The notes: generated from the sequence alone by a model not told the origin. A stretch of DNA of 64,000 nucleotides from Gemmatimonadota bacterium (GCA_007121455.1 SKKN01000005.1:23041-87040); one strand, 5' to 3'; positions 26,580-36,794 are shown, counted from the first letter of the stretch. Made by a program: numbers and translations.

Positions 26580-27099
26580 CCGATGTCTCCTCGTCGTCCA
26601 CAGGGCCGAACTCGATGAGCACCTGATCCTTCTCCACGGGCTCACCCGGCGCGACGTGGACTTTCTTCACCCGTCCCTCCGCCTCGGCGCTCAGCTCGTT
26701 CTCCATCTTCATCGCCTCCACCACGACCACGGCCTGCCCCGCCCCAACCACCTCTCCCTCCTCGACCTCGACCTTCACGACCATCCCGGGCATCGGAGCG
26801 CGGAGCGGTCTCGGCCCCCGTTCCGCAGCGACGCGCCGGGTCAGCTCGCGGATCGCCAGCCCGGCACGATCGACCACCTCCACGCGAACCGGCCCCACGT
26901 CCAGGTCGAGCACCCAGACTCCGCCTCCCCGCCCCTCGGCCGCGATCGCGTGTGACCGGCCGTCGAGCAGAAGGCTCCGGCGCGAGGTGCCCGGGAGGCC
27001 GGCCAGATCGACATCCACGACCTCACCGTCGATCTTGAGCTCCGTTCCGTTCACCTCGATCTCGAACTGCTCACCCTCGACGGACACGAAATAATTCAT
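26572..27099 (-). CDS. Biotin carboxyl carrier protein of an acyl-CoA carboxylase
   Basis: The 175-residue protein has a C-terminal biotinyl domain with [18 protein letters not shown] and [10 protein letters not shown], with biotin on Lys131. The N-terminal 100 residues are beta-rich and without a named domain, as in BCCP subunits of split propionyl/acetyl-CoA carboxylases. It works with the biotin carboxylase at 28407-29924 and the carboxyltransferase at 31049-32599. It starts in an ATGA overlap with the rRNA methylase and overlaps the mutase by 8 bp. Confidence 0.92.
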   Translation of the reverse strand: MNYFVSVEGEQFEIEVNGTELKIDGEVVDVDLAGLPGTSRRSLLLDGRSHAIAAEGRGGGVWVLDLDVGPVRVEVVDRAGLAIRELTRRVAAERGPRPLRAPMPGMVVKVEVEEGEVVGAGQAVVVVEAMKMENELSAEAEGRVKKVHVAPGEPVEKDQVLIEFGPVDDEETSDA

Positions 27100-28403
27100 C
27101 TTCCATCCTCTCCAGGTCGCTCGTCCCTCGTCAGCACGACGAGGGCTTCCACATGCGCCGTCTGGGGGAAGAGGTCATGGCCCTCCACGCTCTCGACCTG
27201 GTAGCGAGGGCTGAGCCGCTCCAGGTCGCGGGCCAGAGTCGCCGGGTCGCAACTCACGTAGACGATCCGCGGCGGAGCCTGCGCCAGAAGGATACCCGGG
27301 ACCCGATCGTCGAGACCTGTCCGCGGAGGGTTCACGATCACGAGGTCCGCCGGCAGAGCTTCGGCCAGGTGACGCTCCACCGTCCCCTCCACGACCCGGA
27401 ACCCGGCGGGCGCGCCGCGGCGCGCCGCGCTCACTGCTCCGGGGTCGGACTCGATGCCCACGACGTCGGCGCCGTGGCGAGCCAGTCGCCGCCCGTATGC
27501 TCCGACGCCGCAGTAGCCGTCCACGACGCGAAGACCCTTCGGACTCCCGACCCTGCGGAGCACGGCGTTGTGGAGGGCCTCCCCGGCCTCACGGTTCACC
27601 TGCAGGAAGGTGCGAGGCCCGGCGAGGAGCTCTTCCCCGAGCCACTCTTCTCGCACCTCCTCCTCTCCCGCCAGCAGTCGCAGCTCCCCGTCTCCCGCCT
27701 CGCTCCAGACCGCACGGAGCCCTGCGACCCTACTGTGAAGGTGCTTGGAATTCCCGCCCCCTTCCCCTCCCGCGACCACGAGAATGGCACCGGCACCGGA
27801 CCGGCGAAGCGTCAGGCGCAGCTCCTCTCCCTCCGGCAGGTGCTTCGCGCCCGGCCCCCACTCCGCCCGGATGCCGTCCCATACCGCGGAGAGGACCGCG
27901 TCGAGCAGGAGGCACTCCCCCCCCATGTCGACGATCGAGCCGGGGGCCTCGAGGACCCGGAAGCCGGCCCGGACCGCTTCAGCGGGGCCCCTTTGCAGGT
28001 GGAAGGTGGCCCGGCTCCTGTACCGGAACTCCTTCGGCGCCGGCTCGACGGCGAGAGGGGCGGAGAGTTCGATCCGGCCGATTCGGGTGAGCGCATCGGT
28101 CACGATCTGGCTCTTCCAGCGAAGCTGATCCCCATACCGGAGGTGTTCGAGCGTACACCCTCCGCACCGATCGTAGTGGGGGCAGGGCGCATCCCGGCGG
28201 CCAGGGCCCTCCTCCACGAGCTCCACCAGCCGGCCCCGGGCCCAGCGACGCTTGCGCTCCACCACCTCGACGAGCGCCCGGTCGCCTGGAGCCGTACGGT
28301 GCACGAAGATGACCGTCCCATCCGCGAGGCGCCCCACCCCCGCCCCGCCGCCCGCGATGCCGTGGATCCCGACCTCGCTCGGACCCTCCTGCGCCGACAT
28401 CAC
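27096..28403 (-). CDS. Class I SAM-dependent RNA (uracil-5) methyltransferase, RlmD/TrmA type
   Basis: The 435-residue protein has an N-terminal TRAM domain (about 10-60, GIAGGGAGVGRLADGTVIFV). A CxxxxxCxxC iron-sulphur motif follows at Cys74, Cys80 and Cys83 (CPHYDRCGGC). The C-terminal methylase domain has VVDGYCGVGAYGRRLA, VIVNPPRTGLDD and the catalytic VSCDPATLARDL. It probably forms m5U in 23S rRNA. It has no metabolic link to the carboxylase genes around it but is overlapped with BCCP and lies 3 bp after accC, so it is cotranscribed. Confidence 0.92.
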   Translation of the reverse strand: MMSAQEGPSEVGIHGIAGGGAGVGRLADGTVIFVHRTAPGDRALVEVVERKRRWARGRLVELVEEGPGRRDAPCPHYDRCGGCTLEHLRYGDQLRWKSQIVTDALTRIGRIELSAPLAVEPAPKEFRYRSRATFHLQRGPAEAVRAGFRVLEAPGSIVDMGGECLLLDAVLSAVWDGIRAEWGPGAKHLPEGEELRLTLRRSGAGAILVVAGGEGGGNSKHLHSRVAGLRAVWSEAGDGELRLLAGEEEVREEWLGEELLAGPRTFLQVNREAGEALHNAVLRRVGSPKGLRVVDGYCGVGAYGRRLARHGADVVGIESDPGAVSAARRGAPAGFRVVEGTVERHLAEALPADLVIVNPPRTGLDDRVPGILLAQAPPRIVYVSCDPATLARDLERLSPRYQVESVEGHDLFPQTAHVEALVVLTRDERPGEDGR

Positions 28404-28406
28404 GTC

Positions 28407-29924
28407 TCAACCCCCATTGGACCAGGGCCACCCGGACCTCTGCCACGCAGTCAGGGAAGAGCCTTCCCGAAAACCCGTGGCCGTCCGCGGATGAAACCCG
28501 TCCCGGCGCTTGTGCTCGAGGAGTGCAGCCGCGAGGGCCGCGGCAAGACGGGCATTCGACGACAGCCTTCCTTCGAGAAGGTCGGGACGCTGCTCCAGAA
28601 ACTGGATCGAGAAGCGGCCGGCCTGAAAGTCCGGGTCGTCCATCGCGCGACGATGGAACGGCAGGCAGGTCTCGACTCCCTCGATCCGGAGCTCCCGGAG
28701 GGCGCGCCGCATCGTGGCGACGGCGCCCGCCCGATCCTCCGCGTGGACGATGAGCTTCCCGAGGAGCGGGTCGTAGTGGAGCCCGATCTCCACACCGGTC
28801 GAAATCCCGCCGTCCCACCGGACGCCGGGACCGCTCGGGAGCAGGAGGGAGCGCACCCTTCCCGTGGCGGGAAGGAATCCGTGAGCGGGGTCCTCGCTCG
28901 TCACCCTGCACTCGATGGCGTGCCCCCGCAGCGTGACGTCGGCCTGGCCGAAGTCGAGTCGCTCGCCACCGGCGATCCGGATCTGCCACTTCACAAGATC
29001 GATGCCCGTGACCAACTCGGTCACCGGGTGTTCAACCTGGATGCGGGTGTTCATCTCGAGAAAGAAGAACTCTCGGCCCGCGAGCAGAAACTCCACCGTA
29101 CCGGCCCCGCGATACCCGACGGCCTCCGCGGCCCGTACGGCCGCCTCTCCCATTGCCTCGCGCAGCTCGCCGTCGACAGCGGGCGAGGGAGCCTCCTCGA
29201 TCAGCTTCTGGTGCCTCCTCTGGATCGAGCACTCCCTCTCTCCCAGGTGGACCACCTGCCCCGCAGCGTCGCCCAGGAGCTGAATTTCCACATGCCGCGG
29301 GGTCGCGAGGAACTTCTCGACATAGATGGCCCCGTCTCCGAATGCCTGGGACGCTTCCCTTGCCGCGGCGTCGAAGGCGCGCTCGACCTCGTCCTTTCCC
29401 CGCACGACGCGCATGCCCTTCCCCCCACCCCCGGCGGCCGCCTTCAGAACCACCGGAAAGCCCAGCTCCTCCGCGATTCGCACAGCGTCCGTTCCGGAAA
29501 CCAGAGGCTCGACCGTGCCGGGAACGACCGGAACGCCTGCTTCCTGCATCCGCCGCCGAGCCTCGGTCTTGTCCCCCATCGCGGCGATCGTCTCGCTTCT
29601 GGGGCCCACGAACACGAACCCCGCAGCCTCCACGGCCTCCGCGAACGAGGCGCGCTCCGAGAGGAAGCCGTACCCGGGGTGAATCGCCTCCGCTCCGCTG
29701 CGGCGAGCCAGCTCGAGGATCCGGTCCACGCGGAGGTAGCTCTCCGAAGCAGGGGCGGGTCCCAGGCGATACGCTTCGTCTGCGGCCAGGACGTGGGGGG
29801 CGCTTCGATCCGCATCCGAGAAGACGGCGATCGCGCGCACACCGAGTTCCTGACACGCCCGGATCACCCGAAGGGCGATCTCCCCCCGGTTCGCCACGAG
29901 AACGCTCTCCAACACGACGGCCAT
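28407..29924 (-). CDS. Biotin carboxylase subunit of acetyl/propionyl-CoA carboxylase
   Basis: The 505-residue protein carries the biotin carboxylase N-domain (VLVANRGEIALRVIRACQEL), the ATP-grasp with VVLKAAAGGGGKGMRVV and the active-site HLGERECSIQRRHQKLIEEAP. FFLEMNTRIQVEHPVTE and the C-terminal IEGVETCLPFHRR follow. It carboxylates biotin on BCCP. About 45 extra residues at the C-terminus (EGRLSSNARLAAALAAALLE onward) replace the fused BCCP of some homologues. ATG at 29924 is chosen for homology and an upstream GGGAG. The upstream gap of about 110 bp may hold a promoter (TTTACA near 30002). Confidence 0.93.
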   Translation of the reverse strand: MAVVLESVLVANRGEIALRVIRACQELGVRAIAVFSDADRSAPHVLAADEAYRLGPAPASESYLRVDRILELARRSGAEAIHPGYGFLSERASFAEAVEAAGFVFVGPRSETIAAMGDKTEARRRMQEAGVPVVPGTVEPLVSGTDAVRIAEELGFPVVLKAAAGGGGKGMRVVRGKDEVERAFDAAAREASQAFGDGAIYVEKFLATPRHVEIQLLGDAAGQVVHLGERECSIQRRHQKLIEEAPSPAVDGELREAMGEAAVRAAEAVGYRGAGTVEFLLAGREFFFLEMNTRIQVEHPVTELVTGIDLVKWQIRIAGGERLDFGQADVTLRGHAIECRVTSEDPAHGFLPATGRVRSLLLPSGPGVRWDGGISTGVEIGLHYDPLLGKLIVHAEDRAGAVATMRRALRELRIEGVETCLPFHRRAMDDPDFQAGRFSIQFLEQRPDLLEGRLSSNARLAAALAAALLEHKRRDGFHPRTATGFREGSSLTAWQRSGWPWSNGG

Positions 29925-30036
29925 CTCCCTGCACGAGAAGAGTTTGAACCGGCCCCTCGAAGCCACACCGGAGCCTGGCTAGTTTGTCCTTCCCGGCACG
30001 CCATGTAAAGGCCGGAGACCCACCGGGCATGCCTCC

Positions 30037-31032
30037 TCAGTACTCCCTTCCGCGAAGAACCTTCTTTCGAAAGGCCTCGAAGCCCGGCACCTGGGTGAGC
30101 TCCCCATCCATGATGGCCGCGATCTCTTCGGCATCCCGCCATTCCCGCTCCAGCGCCTCCGCCTCCGCCTCTTCGTCCAGCGCGATCCCGAGCGCGAGGC
30201 GGTCCCGGCCCCCGAGCTCCCCGACCGATACCTCCTGCTTCGCGAGAGCGCGCACGAACCCGGCGGCTCCTCCGACCTCATCGAGAGTCCTCGCGGCCGG
30301 CGTCGCGAGCTTCCGGCTCTCTTTCCCGGCATTGACGATGGCGAGCCCCATCCGGAGGCCGGCCCGAACCTCGGAGGGGTGCAACTCCACCTCCTCGCGG
30401 CAGAGCGCGCAGCGAGTGAGCACCTGGGTGGCCCCCGCCCCCTGGTGAAACCGAACGGACTGAAATTCCCAGGGGGCGAGGGCGAGGGGGCTCCCGCACG
30501 AAGGGCAGCGAGGTGCCAACGGGACGTTTCCGAACGCGAGCGTCAATGCGGAGGCCCTCTCCAGGAACGGGGAGGCCGTCCACTCTCTGGGATTCGACTG
30601 CTCTCCGATCCCGCCCATCCCCTGAAGGCCGTAGGGGTCGTAGCCTCCCAGCGGCGCCGGCGGAAGAGCACCGAGGACCCGCTGCCAGAACGACGGCCGC
30701 GTGGGGCTCTCACCTGCCGCCTCGCCGTACCGCCAACCCGCGAACTCGAGCCGCGGCGGCTCGCCGATGCGGATCAGCTCGCCTGCCCCCACTCGCACGA
30801 GGGAGAGGTTGTCCGTGGAGAGAAGCACGCGTCCGTGATCGTGGACCGCACGCTCGCACGCTTCCAGCGCTTCCCACCGGAGGGGGAGGGGCACCGGATT
30901 CCACCGCTCGCATCCCGGGCACACTTCCCAGAGCCTTCCCTTGTGCGGATCGTACGCGAGTCGCCTGCCCGAGCCGGGCTCGTGTGGAGGAGCCTGCGAG
31001 AGAGCGGTCTCACAGTAGACGCATTCTCGCAT
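30037..31032 (-). CDS. Protein of unknown function with two C4 zinc ribbons
   Basis: Not recognised. The 331 residues contain two candidate zinc sites: Cys4/Cys7 with Cys38/Cys41 (ECVYCE ... VCPGCERW) and Cys176/Cys179 with Cys208/Cys211 (RCPSCGSP ... RCALCREE). The middle is Gly/Pro-rich, and the C-terminal part is helical and acidic (LDEEAEAEALEREWRDAEEI). No catalytic motif is visible. Lying between the carboxyltransferase (16 bp upstream) and accC, it is likely cotranscribed with them and could be an assembly or regulatory factor; that is inference. Confidence 0.7.
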   Translation of the reverse strand: MRECVYCETALSQAPPHEPGSGRRLAYDPHKGRLWEVCPGCERWNPVPLPLRWEALEACERAVHDHGRVLLSTDNLSLVRVGAGELIRIGEPPRLEFAGWRYGEAAGESPTRPSFWQRVLGALPPAPLGGYDPYGLQGMGGIGEQSNPREWTASPFLERASALTLAFGNVPLAPRCPSCGSPLALAPWEFQSVRFHQGAGATQVLTRCALCREEVELHPSEVRAGLRMGLAIVNAGKESRKLATPAARTLDEVGGAAGFVRALAKQEVSVGELGGRDRLALGIALDEEAEAEALEREWRDAEEIAAIMDGELTQVPGFEAFRKKVLRGREY

Positions 31033-31048
31033 GGATGCTCCTTATGGT

Positions 31049-32599
31049 TCAGAGAGGGATGTTCCCGTGCTTCTTCACCGGGTTCTGATCCCGCTTCCGG
31101 ACGAGCATGTCCAGCGCGCTCACGAGGCGGGGACGGGTCTCCCGAGGGTCGATGACGTCATCGAGAAATCCTCGGGATGCGGCGATGTACGGGTGAGCGA
31201 ACCGCTCGCGGTACTCTTCGATACGTTCTTCCGTCGCTGCCTCGGAATCCTCCGCTTCGGCGATCTCCTTCCGGAAGAGGATCTCGACTGCGCCCTTGGG
31301 TCCCATCACCGCGATCTCGGCGGTCGGCCATGCCAGGTTCAGGTCGCCCCGGATGTGCTTGGAGTTCATCACGTCGTACGCCCCGCCGTAGGCCTTTCTC
31401 GTGATCACGGTGACCTTCGGCACGGTCGCTTCGGAGAAGGCGTAGAGGAGCTTCGCTCCATGGCGGATGATCCCGCCATGCTCCTGGCCCACGCCGGGCA
31501 GGAAGCCCGGCACGTCCTCCAGGACGACGAGAGGGACGTTGAAGGCATCGCAGAAGCGAACGAAGCGAGCACCTTTCGTCGCGGAATCGATGTCCAGGAC
31601 TCCTGCAAGGACGTTCGGCTGGTTCGCCACGATCCCTACGCTGTGCCCGCCCAGGTGTGCGAAACCCACCAGAATGTTCTGTGCGAAGCCCGCATGAACC
31701 TCCTGGAAGACGCCGTCGTCCACGACGGCCTCGATCACCCGCCGCATGTCGTAGGGACGATTCGGATTGTCGGGGACGATTTCCAGCAGGGACTCCTCGC
31801 GACGGTCCGTGGGGTCGGTCGCAGGGCCGCGCGGAGGTGCTTCCGTGTTGTTCTGCGGCACGTACTTGAAGAGCTCGCGGACGGCGTCGAGCGCCTCGGG
31901 CTCGGAGTCGTGCGCGAAGTGGGCCACGCCCGATGTGCCCGCATGCACGTCGGCCCCCCCGAGCCCCTCCATGTCGATGTCCTCGTGCGTCACCGTCTTC
32001 ACCACGTTCGGGCCGGTCACGAACATGTAGCTCGTGCCTCGAACCATGTAGACGAAATCGGTGATCGCGGGCGAATAGACGGCGCCTCCCGCACATGGAC
32101 CCAGAATCAGGCTGATCTGGGGAATCACGCCCGAGGCGAGGGTGTTGCGCAGAAAGATGTCCGCATATCCCCCGAGGGAGGCCACCCCCTCCTGGATCCG
32201 TGCTCCCCCCGAATCGTTCAGGCCGACGACCGGAGCTCCATTCTTGAGGGCGAGCTCCTGGACCTTCACGATCTTTTCGGCGTGGGTCTCCGAGAGGGAC
32301 CCCCCGAACACGGTGAAGTCCTGAGAGAACACGTAGACGAGCCGGCCGTGGATTGCCCCGTACCCGGTCACGACCCCATCGCCGAGCACCTTCCGGTCTT
32401 CCAACCCGAATGCAGTCGCCCGATGGGTGACGAACCGGTCGAGCTCGACGAAAGAGTCCTCGTCCAGAAGGAGGTCGAGACGCTCCCTCGCCGAGAGCTT
32501 CCCCTTCGCGTGCTGTGCCGCGACCCGATCCTCACCGCCCCCGAGCGCTGCCTCTTCCCGCATCGCCTCGAGACGCTGCAGCTTCTCCTCCATCCCCAT
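31049..32599 (-). CDS. pccB: Acyl-CoA carboxylase carboxyltransferase (propionyl-CoA carboxylase beta type)
   Basis: The 516-residue crotonase-fold carboxyltransferase has [92 protein letters not shown] and [12 protein letters not shown] near the end. It transfers carboxyl from biotin to an acyl-CoA. Homology is to the PccB rather than the AccA/AccD type, so propionyl-CoA is the likely substrate; the nearby mutase supports this. It is the first gene of the carboxylase block. Confidence 0.94.
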   Translation of the reverse strand: MGMEEKLQRLEAMREEAALGGGEDRVAAQHAKGKLSARERLDLLLDEDSFVELDRFVTHRATAFGLEDRKVLGDGVVTGYGAIHGRLVYVFSQDFTVFGGSLSETHAEKIVKVQELALKNGAPVVGLNDSGGARIQEGVASLGGYADIFLRNTLASGVIPQISLILGPCAGGAVYSPAITDFVYMVRGTSYMFVTGPNVVKTVTHEDIDMEGLGGADVHAGTSGVAHFAHDSEPEALDAVRELFKYVPQNNTEAPPRGPATDPTDRREESLLEIVPDNPNRPYDMRRVIEAVVDDGVFQEVHAGFAQNILVGFAHLGGHSVGIVANQPNVLAGVLDIDSATKGARFVRFCDAFNVPLVVLEDVPGFLPGVGQEHGGIIRHGAKLLYAFSEATVPKVTVITRKAYGGAYDVMNSKHIRGDLNLAWPTAEIAVMGPKGAVEILFRKEIAEAEDSEAATEERIEEYRERFAHPYIAASRGFLDDVIDPRETRPRLVSALDMLVRKRDQNPVKKHGNIPL

Positions 32600-32622
32600 C
32601 CTGATCCTCCCTGCTTGCCGCG

Positions 32623-34473
32623 TCAGTGATCCAGCGGGACGAGTTGCCTGTTCTCGATCCGGACGAGCCGGTGCTCCCGGACCAACCGTCCGTCCTCCAT
32701 CGAAATCCGGCCGGTTGCGCCCGGGAAGTCGCGAAGTCCCTCCAGGACGTCTCGGATCTCCGCTGGAGATCGCGCCCCTCTCCGGTACGCCTCCACCACG
32801 AGCCGAGCCGCGTCGTATCCGAGGGCCGGGGTCGGACTCCGGAGCGTCCGCTGGAAATGATCCTCGTATGCGCGGACGAAGTCGCGGTAGGCGCCGTTGC
32901 TCGCCAGCACGTCATCCCGTCCCGTGACCGCGACGATTCCGTCGGTGTGGCGTGGATCGACGGTGCGAAGCACCTCCGCCTCCGTCCATCCCTCGCCACC
33001 GAGAAACTGGATGTCGAGGTCGTCCACGCCGAAATAGGTGATTTGCGGTGCGACGACGGGAAGCTCCTCCGGAGGCAGGAAGAGTGCGAGCGCTGCCGGG
33101 GCGGCGGACCTGATCTCGTGCATCGGCCCCTGGAAGTTGGTCGTCCCGGGCGCATAGGTCACCGTCCGGACGATGCGGCCTCCTCCGTCTTCGAATGCGC
33201 GCCTGAAATAGCGGGCCTCGAGCTCGGACTGCGGATTGCGAGCATGGAAGATGGCGGCGGAACGCAGCCCCTGGGAGAGGGCGTGCCGCGCGAGCGCTCC
33301 TGGTCCTTCCGGGGCCACCCCGGTGAGCGAGAAGACGCCCGGCATCCCTTCGGGAACCACCCGAGCGGTGGGTGAGAGGAGGAGAGGATCCCGGCGGCTC
33401 TCGGCGGCCGACCGGAGTCCGGCGTCCGTGAGCGGGCCGAGGACCGCGGGCACCCCTTCCGTTGCCAGCGCTCCGAACAAGGACGCCGAGCGCGCAGGAT
33501 CCCCCTCGTCGTCACGGATCTCGAGCCGGATCACGAAGCCGTCCCGCCGTGCCTCCTCGAGGGCGAGTTCCACACCCTCCTGGATCCACGCCGCGAACTG
33601 CTGGAGGCTGGGCGATCCGGATGACGGCAGCAGTGCCCCGAGAACCGGCGCAGGTCCGAGGAACTCCTCGACCCGGCTCTCCAGGATCGCAGAGGTGAGC
33701 TCGAGGTCTTCGTCGGCAGGGTCCACGCCGCGGACTCGCTCGGCAAGGCTCCGTGCGTCCCCCTCGTCCCCGCGGAGATGGAGCCTGAGGGCCAGCTCGT
33801 TCCAGATCGGCGCCAGAAGCCGCGGCGTCCCTGCGTGCGCATCCCGGAACCGCTCCAGATCCTGTCGGTCGAGCGCTCGCCCCGACTCCCTCAAACGCTC
33901 CAGCGCCTCGGTCAGAGCGGCCGGGTCGGCTTCACCCGGCATTTCGAGGAGGACCCTGACCGCTTCGAACCGGTCACCCATGTCGGCATGGAGCTGTCCC
34001 AGCAGCAGAATCGGCGCTCCGGCTCGCTCCGGCTCGCTTCCGATGATCCCGAGATAGCTCTCGAGCGTGACCCGTGCTTCCTCCCGAGCCTCGAGCGTGT
34101 GCAGCGCCCGGGCCTGCAGCCAGAGCGACTCGGCGGAGCCGGGCACATGGGCGAGATTGGCCTCCGCTTCGCGCGCGATATCGAGCGCCCGGTCGGGCGC
34201 CTCTGCTTCCAGCGCCCGCTCCCCGTCATCGAGGAGGTCCGCCAGTCGGGCCTCGTCCTCCGCGGAGTAGTCGCCATCGACGATCGCCGGGCCGGCCGGC
34301 GCCTCCGGGGGTGGCGGCGGAGCCGGCTCTGCAGGGGGGCCCGTGCCGAGAGGCGCGCAGGCGGCGGCCAGCAAAAGGGTGAGCACCACCCCGCCGCGTC
34401 CCATCCTTTCATACGCCGTGCGGGCCATCCAGTGCAACTCACGGGCGACCCGCCCGGTCATCCTCCGTTCCAT
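32623..34473 (-). CDS. TPR plus periplasmic-binding-protein lipoprotein (LpoA-like)
   Basis: The 616-residue protein has an N-terminal hydrophobic segment ending [11 protein letters not shown], with a lipobox-like Cys39, then a Pro-rich linker. TPR-like helices span about 60-250, and a type-1 periplasmic-binding fold spans about 275-615 ([54 protein letters not shown]). The layout matches LppC/LpoA outer-membrane activators of penicillin-binding proteins and related branched-chain amino-acid binding proteins. The start at 34473 has GAGGGGCG before ATG; one at 34428 is also possible. It is downstream of rpsA but separated by a terminator. Confidence 0.8.
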   Translation of the reverse strand: MERRMTGRVARELHWMARTAYERMGRGGVVLTLLLAAACAPLGTGPPAEPAPPPPPEAPAGPAIVDGDYSAEDEARLADLLDDGERALEAEAPDRALDIAREAEANLAHVPGSAESLWLQARALHTLEAREEARVTLESYLGIIGSEPERAGAPILLLGQLHADMGDRFEAVRVLLEMPGEADPAALTEALERLRESGRALDRQDLERFRDAHAGTPRLLAPIWNELALRLHLRGDEGDARSLAERVRGVDPADEDLELTSAILESRVEEFLGPAPVLGALLPSSGSPSLQQFAAWIQEGVELALEEARRDGFVIRLEIRDDEGDPARSASLFGALATEGVPAVLGPLTDAGLRSAAESRRDPLLLSPTARVVPEGMPGVFSLTGVAPEGPGALARHALSQGLRSAAIFHARNPQSELEARYFRRAFEDGGGRIVRTVTYAPGTTNFQGPMHEIRSAAPAALALFLPPEELPVVAPQITYFGVDDLDIQFLGGEGWTEAEVLRTVDPRHTDGIVAVTGRDDVLASNGAYRDFVRAYEDHFQRTLRSPTPALGYDAARLVVEAYRRGARSPAEIRDVLEGLRDFPGATGRISMEDGRLVREHRLVRIENRQLVPLDH

Positions 34474-34501
34474 CTTCGCCCCTCGGGATGGGAAACGAGC
34501 A

Positions 34502-34536
34502 AAGCCGCCCGGACGCTGCGAGCGCCCGGACGGCTT
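34502..34536 (-). terminator. Rho-independent terminator downstream of rpsA
   Basis: The 15-bp stem (34536-34522 with 34516-34502, three G-T pairs) encloses a 5-nt loop and is followed by a short T run (CTTTGCTCGTTT). It lies about 60 bp past the rpsA stop and just before the LpoA-like gene. Confidence 0.7.
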
Positions 34537-34597
34537 CGTCGATGATCGAACACCGAAAACACTCGAAGACTGACGCCGATCAGGGGTTCCCCCCTCG

Positions 34598-36667
34598 TCA
34601 GCCCCGCTTCTCCTCGTTGGCCGAATCCGCGGACTCATCCTCCGGGACTTCATCCTCACTCTCCTGGGCCTCGGCGTCCGGGGCCCCAGTCGATTCCGAC
34701 GCCTCGGTCACCTGGGTTTCCGCCTCTCCTTCCACCTCGGACTCGACTTCGGCCTCGTCCGCCTCGGGAGACTCGACCTCGACTTCCGCCGCTACCTCCG
34801 CCTCCGGAGCCTCGGCCTCGGTCTCGGTCTCGTCCTCCGAATCGGCTCCGACCTTTCGTTCCGGAGCCGTCACAACCTCGAGGACGATCCTCCGGTTCGC
34901 GGCGTCCGACTCGATCACCTTCAAGTCGACCGGGTCTCCTGCCTCAAAATACTCCTCGAGGCGCTCGACCTGTTCCACCGCGCTGTGCGAGGCCGGGACG
35001 AATCCTTCGATGTCGTCGCCGAGATCCACCACGACGCCCTTGTCCTGAACCCGCGTGACGGACCCGGTCACTTCGACCCCTGCGGAGAACCGGCGGGATA
35101 TGTTCGGCCACGGATCGTCCTGCAACTGCTTGATGCCGAGGGAGATGCGCTTGTTCTCCGCATCCACGTCCAGCACCATCACGTTCAACTCCTCTCCCTT
35201 CTGGACGATCTCGGAAGGATGCTCCACCCGCTTCGTCCAGCTCATGTCGGAGACGTGGACGAGGCCGTCGATGCCCGGCTCGATCTCGACGAAGGCTCCG
35301 AACGAGGTGAGGTTTCGCACCGTTCCCTCGAGTGTGGTGCCGGTCGGATACTTCATCGGGAGGGCGAGCCACGGATCCTCTTCGATCTGCTTCATCCCGA
35401 GGGAGATCTTCTCGTCGTTCGGATCGACCTTGAGAACCACCGCCTCGATCTCGTCTCCAATCGAAACGAGCTTCGACGGATGCCGCACGTTCCGGGTCCA
35501 GGACATCTCGGAGATGTGGACCAGACCCTCCACGCCCTTCTCGAGCTCCACGAACGCACCGTAGTTCGTGATCGAGACGACACGCCCCTTCACACGGGAG
35601 CCGACCGGATACTTATGGTCGATGTCCGTCCACGGATACGGAAGGAGCTGCTTGTATCCGAGCGAGATCCGCTCCCGGTCCCAGTCGATGTCCAGGACCT
35701 TCACATCGATCAGCGAACCGATATCGACCACCTCGGAGGGATGGCCGACTCGGCCCCACGACATGTCCGTGATGTGGAGCAGGCCGTCCAGCCCGCCCAG
35801 ATCGATGAATGCACCGAAGTCGGTGATGTTTTTCACGACCCCTTCGCGCACCTGACCCTCCAGGAGCTCCTTGACGAGAGTCTCGCGCTTCTTTTCCCGC
35901 TCCGCCTCGAGGATCACGCGGCGGGAGACGACGATGTTCCGCCGACGCTTGTTCAATTTGATGATCTTGAACTTGTACGTCTCCCCGATCAGGTCCTCGA
36001 TGTTCGGAACCCGACGGAGCGCGATCTGCGAGCCTGGGAGGAAGGCGTCCACACCCATGAGGTCGACGGTGACGCCACCCTTGATCTTGCGGGCGAGGAC
36101 ACCCTTGACCGCCCGGTCGCTCTCGTGCGCCTCCTTGATCTTCTCCCACACGCGGAGGAAGTCGGCCTTCCGCTTGGAGAGGACGACCACGCCGTCGTCG
36201 TCCTCGAGCTTCTCGAGAAGGACGTCCACCTCATCACCGGGCGTAAGACCGTCCGGCTCCTTGAATTCATCGAGCGAAACGGACCCTTCGCTCTTGAAGC
36301 CGAACTCCAGGATGACCGAGTTCTCGGTGAGGTGGAGCACCTTCGCGGTGACGATCTCCCCTTCCCGAACCTCCTGCACATCCCCCTGAAACTCCATGAG
36401 GAGGGACTCGAACTCGTCCCTGGAGATGTCCAGATCCTCGTCCCCATAGGGATCCATGGAGAGCTCGGGAGAGGTGCCGACACGAGGTGGCTCCCTTTCG
36501 AGTTCTCGTGGATCCACCTCGATCAGGGCGTCGCCCTCGGGACCGCGCTGCTCCGCGGTCGCGACCGCGGAGGCTTCCGCGGAGGGGGCGCCGGCGCTGG
36601 GATCGTCGGCAGGAATGTCGGGGGTGGGGACCTGCGGGGTGTCGCTCTCGTTCTTGCTCTCGGCCAT
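34598..36667 (-). CDS. rpsA: 30S ribosomal protein S1, with acidic extensions at both ends
   Basis: The 689-residue protein contains six S1 repeats. The last four have the classic form, for example GVVKNITDFGAFIDLGGLDG, GRVVSITNYGAFVELEKGVE and GTVRNLTSFGAFVEIEPGID, each followed by LLHITDMSW-like strands. S1 binds mRNA leaders and helps unfold them on the 30S. Two disordered tails are added: an N-terminal ~80 residues rich in Asp, Glu, Ala and Pro, and a C-terminal ~75 residues that is almost all Glu/Ala/Asp/Val. The ATG at 36667 is preceded by GGAGGCGGAAGG. Longer in-frame ORFs upstream are cmk in another frame. Confidence 0.94.
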   Translation of the reverse strand: MAESKNESDTPQVPTPDIPADDPSAGAPSAEASAVATAEQRGPEGDALIEVDPRELEREPPRVGTSPELSMDPYGDEDLDISRDEFESLLMEFQGDVQEVREGEIVTAKVLHLTENSVILEFGFKSEGSVSLDEFKEPDGLTPGDEVDVLLEKLEDDDGVVVLSKRKADFLRVWEKIKEAHESDRAVKGVLARKIKGGVTVDLMGVDAFLPGSQIALRRVPNIEDLIGETYKFKIIKLNKRRRNIVVSRRVILEAEREKKRETLVKELLEGQVREGVVKNITDFGAFIDLGGLDGLLHITDMSWGRVGHPSEVVDIGSLIDVKVLDIDWDRERISLGYKQLLPYPWTDIDHKYPVGSRVKGRVVSITNYGAFVELEKGVEGLVHISEMSWTRNVRHPSKLVSIGDEIEAVVLKVDPNDEKISLGMKQIEEDPWLALPMKYPTGTTLEGTVRNLTSFGAFVEIEPGIDGLVHVSDMSWTKRVEHPSEIVQKGEELNVMVLDVDAENKRISLGIKQLQDDPWPNISRRFSAGVEVTGSVTRVQDKGVVVDLGDDIEGFVPASHSAVEQVERLEEYFEAGDPVDLKVIESDAANRRIVLEVVTAPERKVGADSEDETETEAEAPEAEVAAEVEVESPEADEAEVESEVEGEAETQVTEASESTGAPDAEAQESEDEVPEDESADSANEEKRG

Positions 36668-36756
36668 GCGATACCTTCCGCCTCCGGCGGGACCGTCGGA
36701 GGACGAGGGGTTCCGGCCCGGACCGGTATTCCCCGGTGTTGAATGTGAAAATGAAG

Positions 36757-36794
36757 AAAGGCCGTAGGCGGAGCGTCCCGCCTCCCGGGCCTTT
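36757..36794 (-). terminator. Hairpin between cmk and rpsA (terminator or attenuator)
   Basis: Minus-strand AAAGGCC...GGCCTTT closes an inner AGGCGG/CCGCCT stem and runs into CTTTCTTCATTTT. It lies about 90 bp upstream of the rpsA start, so it either ends the aroA-cmk transcript or attenuates read-through into rpsA. Confidence 0.55.

Noticed and set aside
27153..30008. 951-codon plus-strand ORF across the accC-rlmD genes
   Set aside because: Antisense to well-supported genes; long open frames opposite G/C-rich coding DNA are expected; no recognisable domain.
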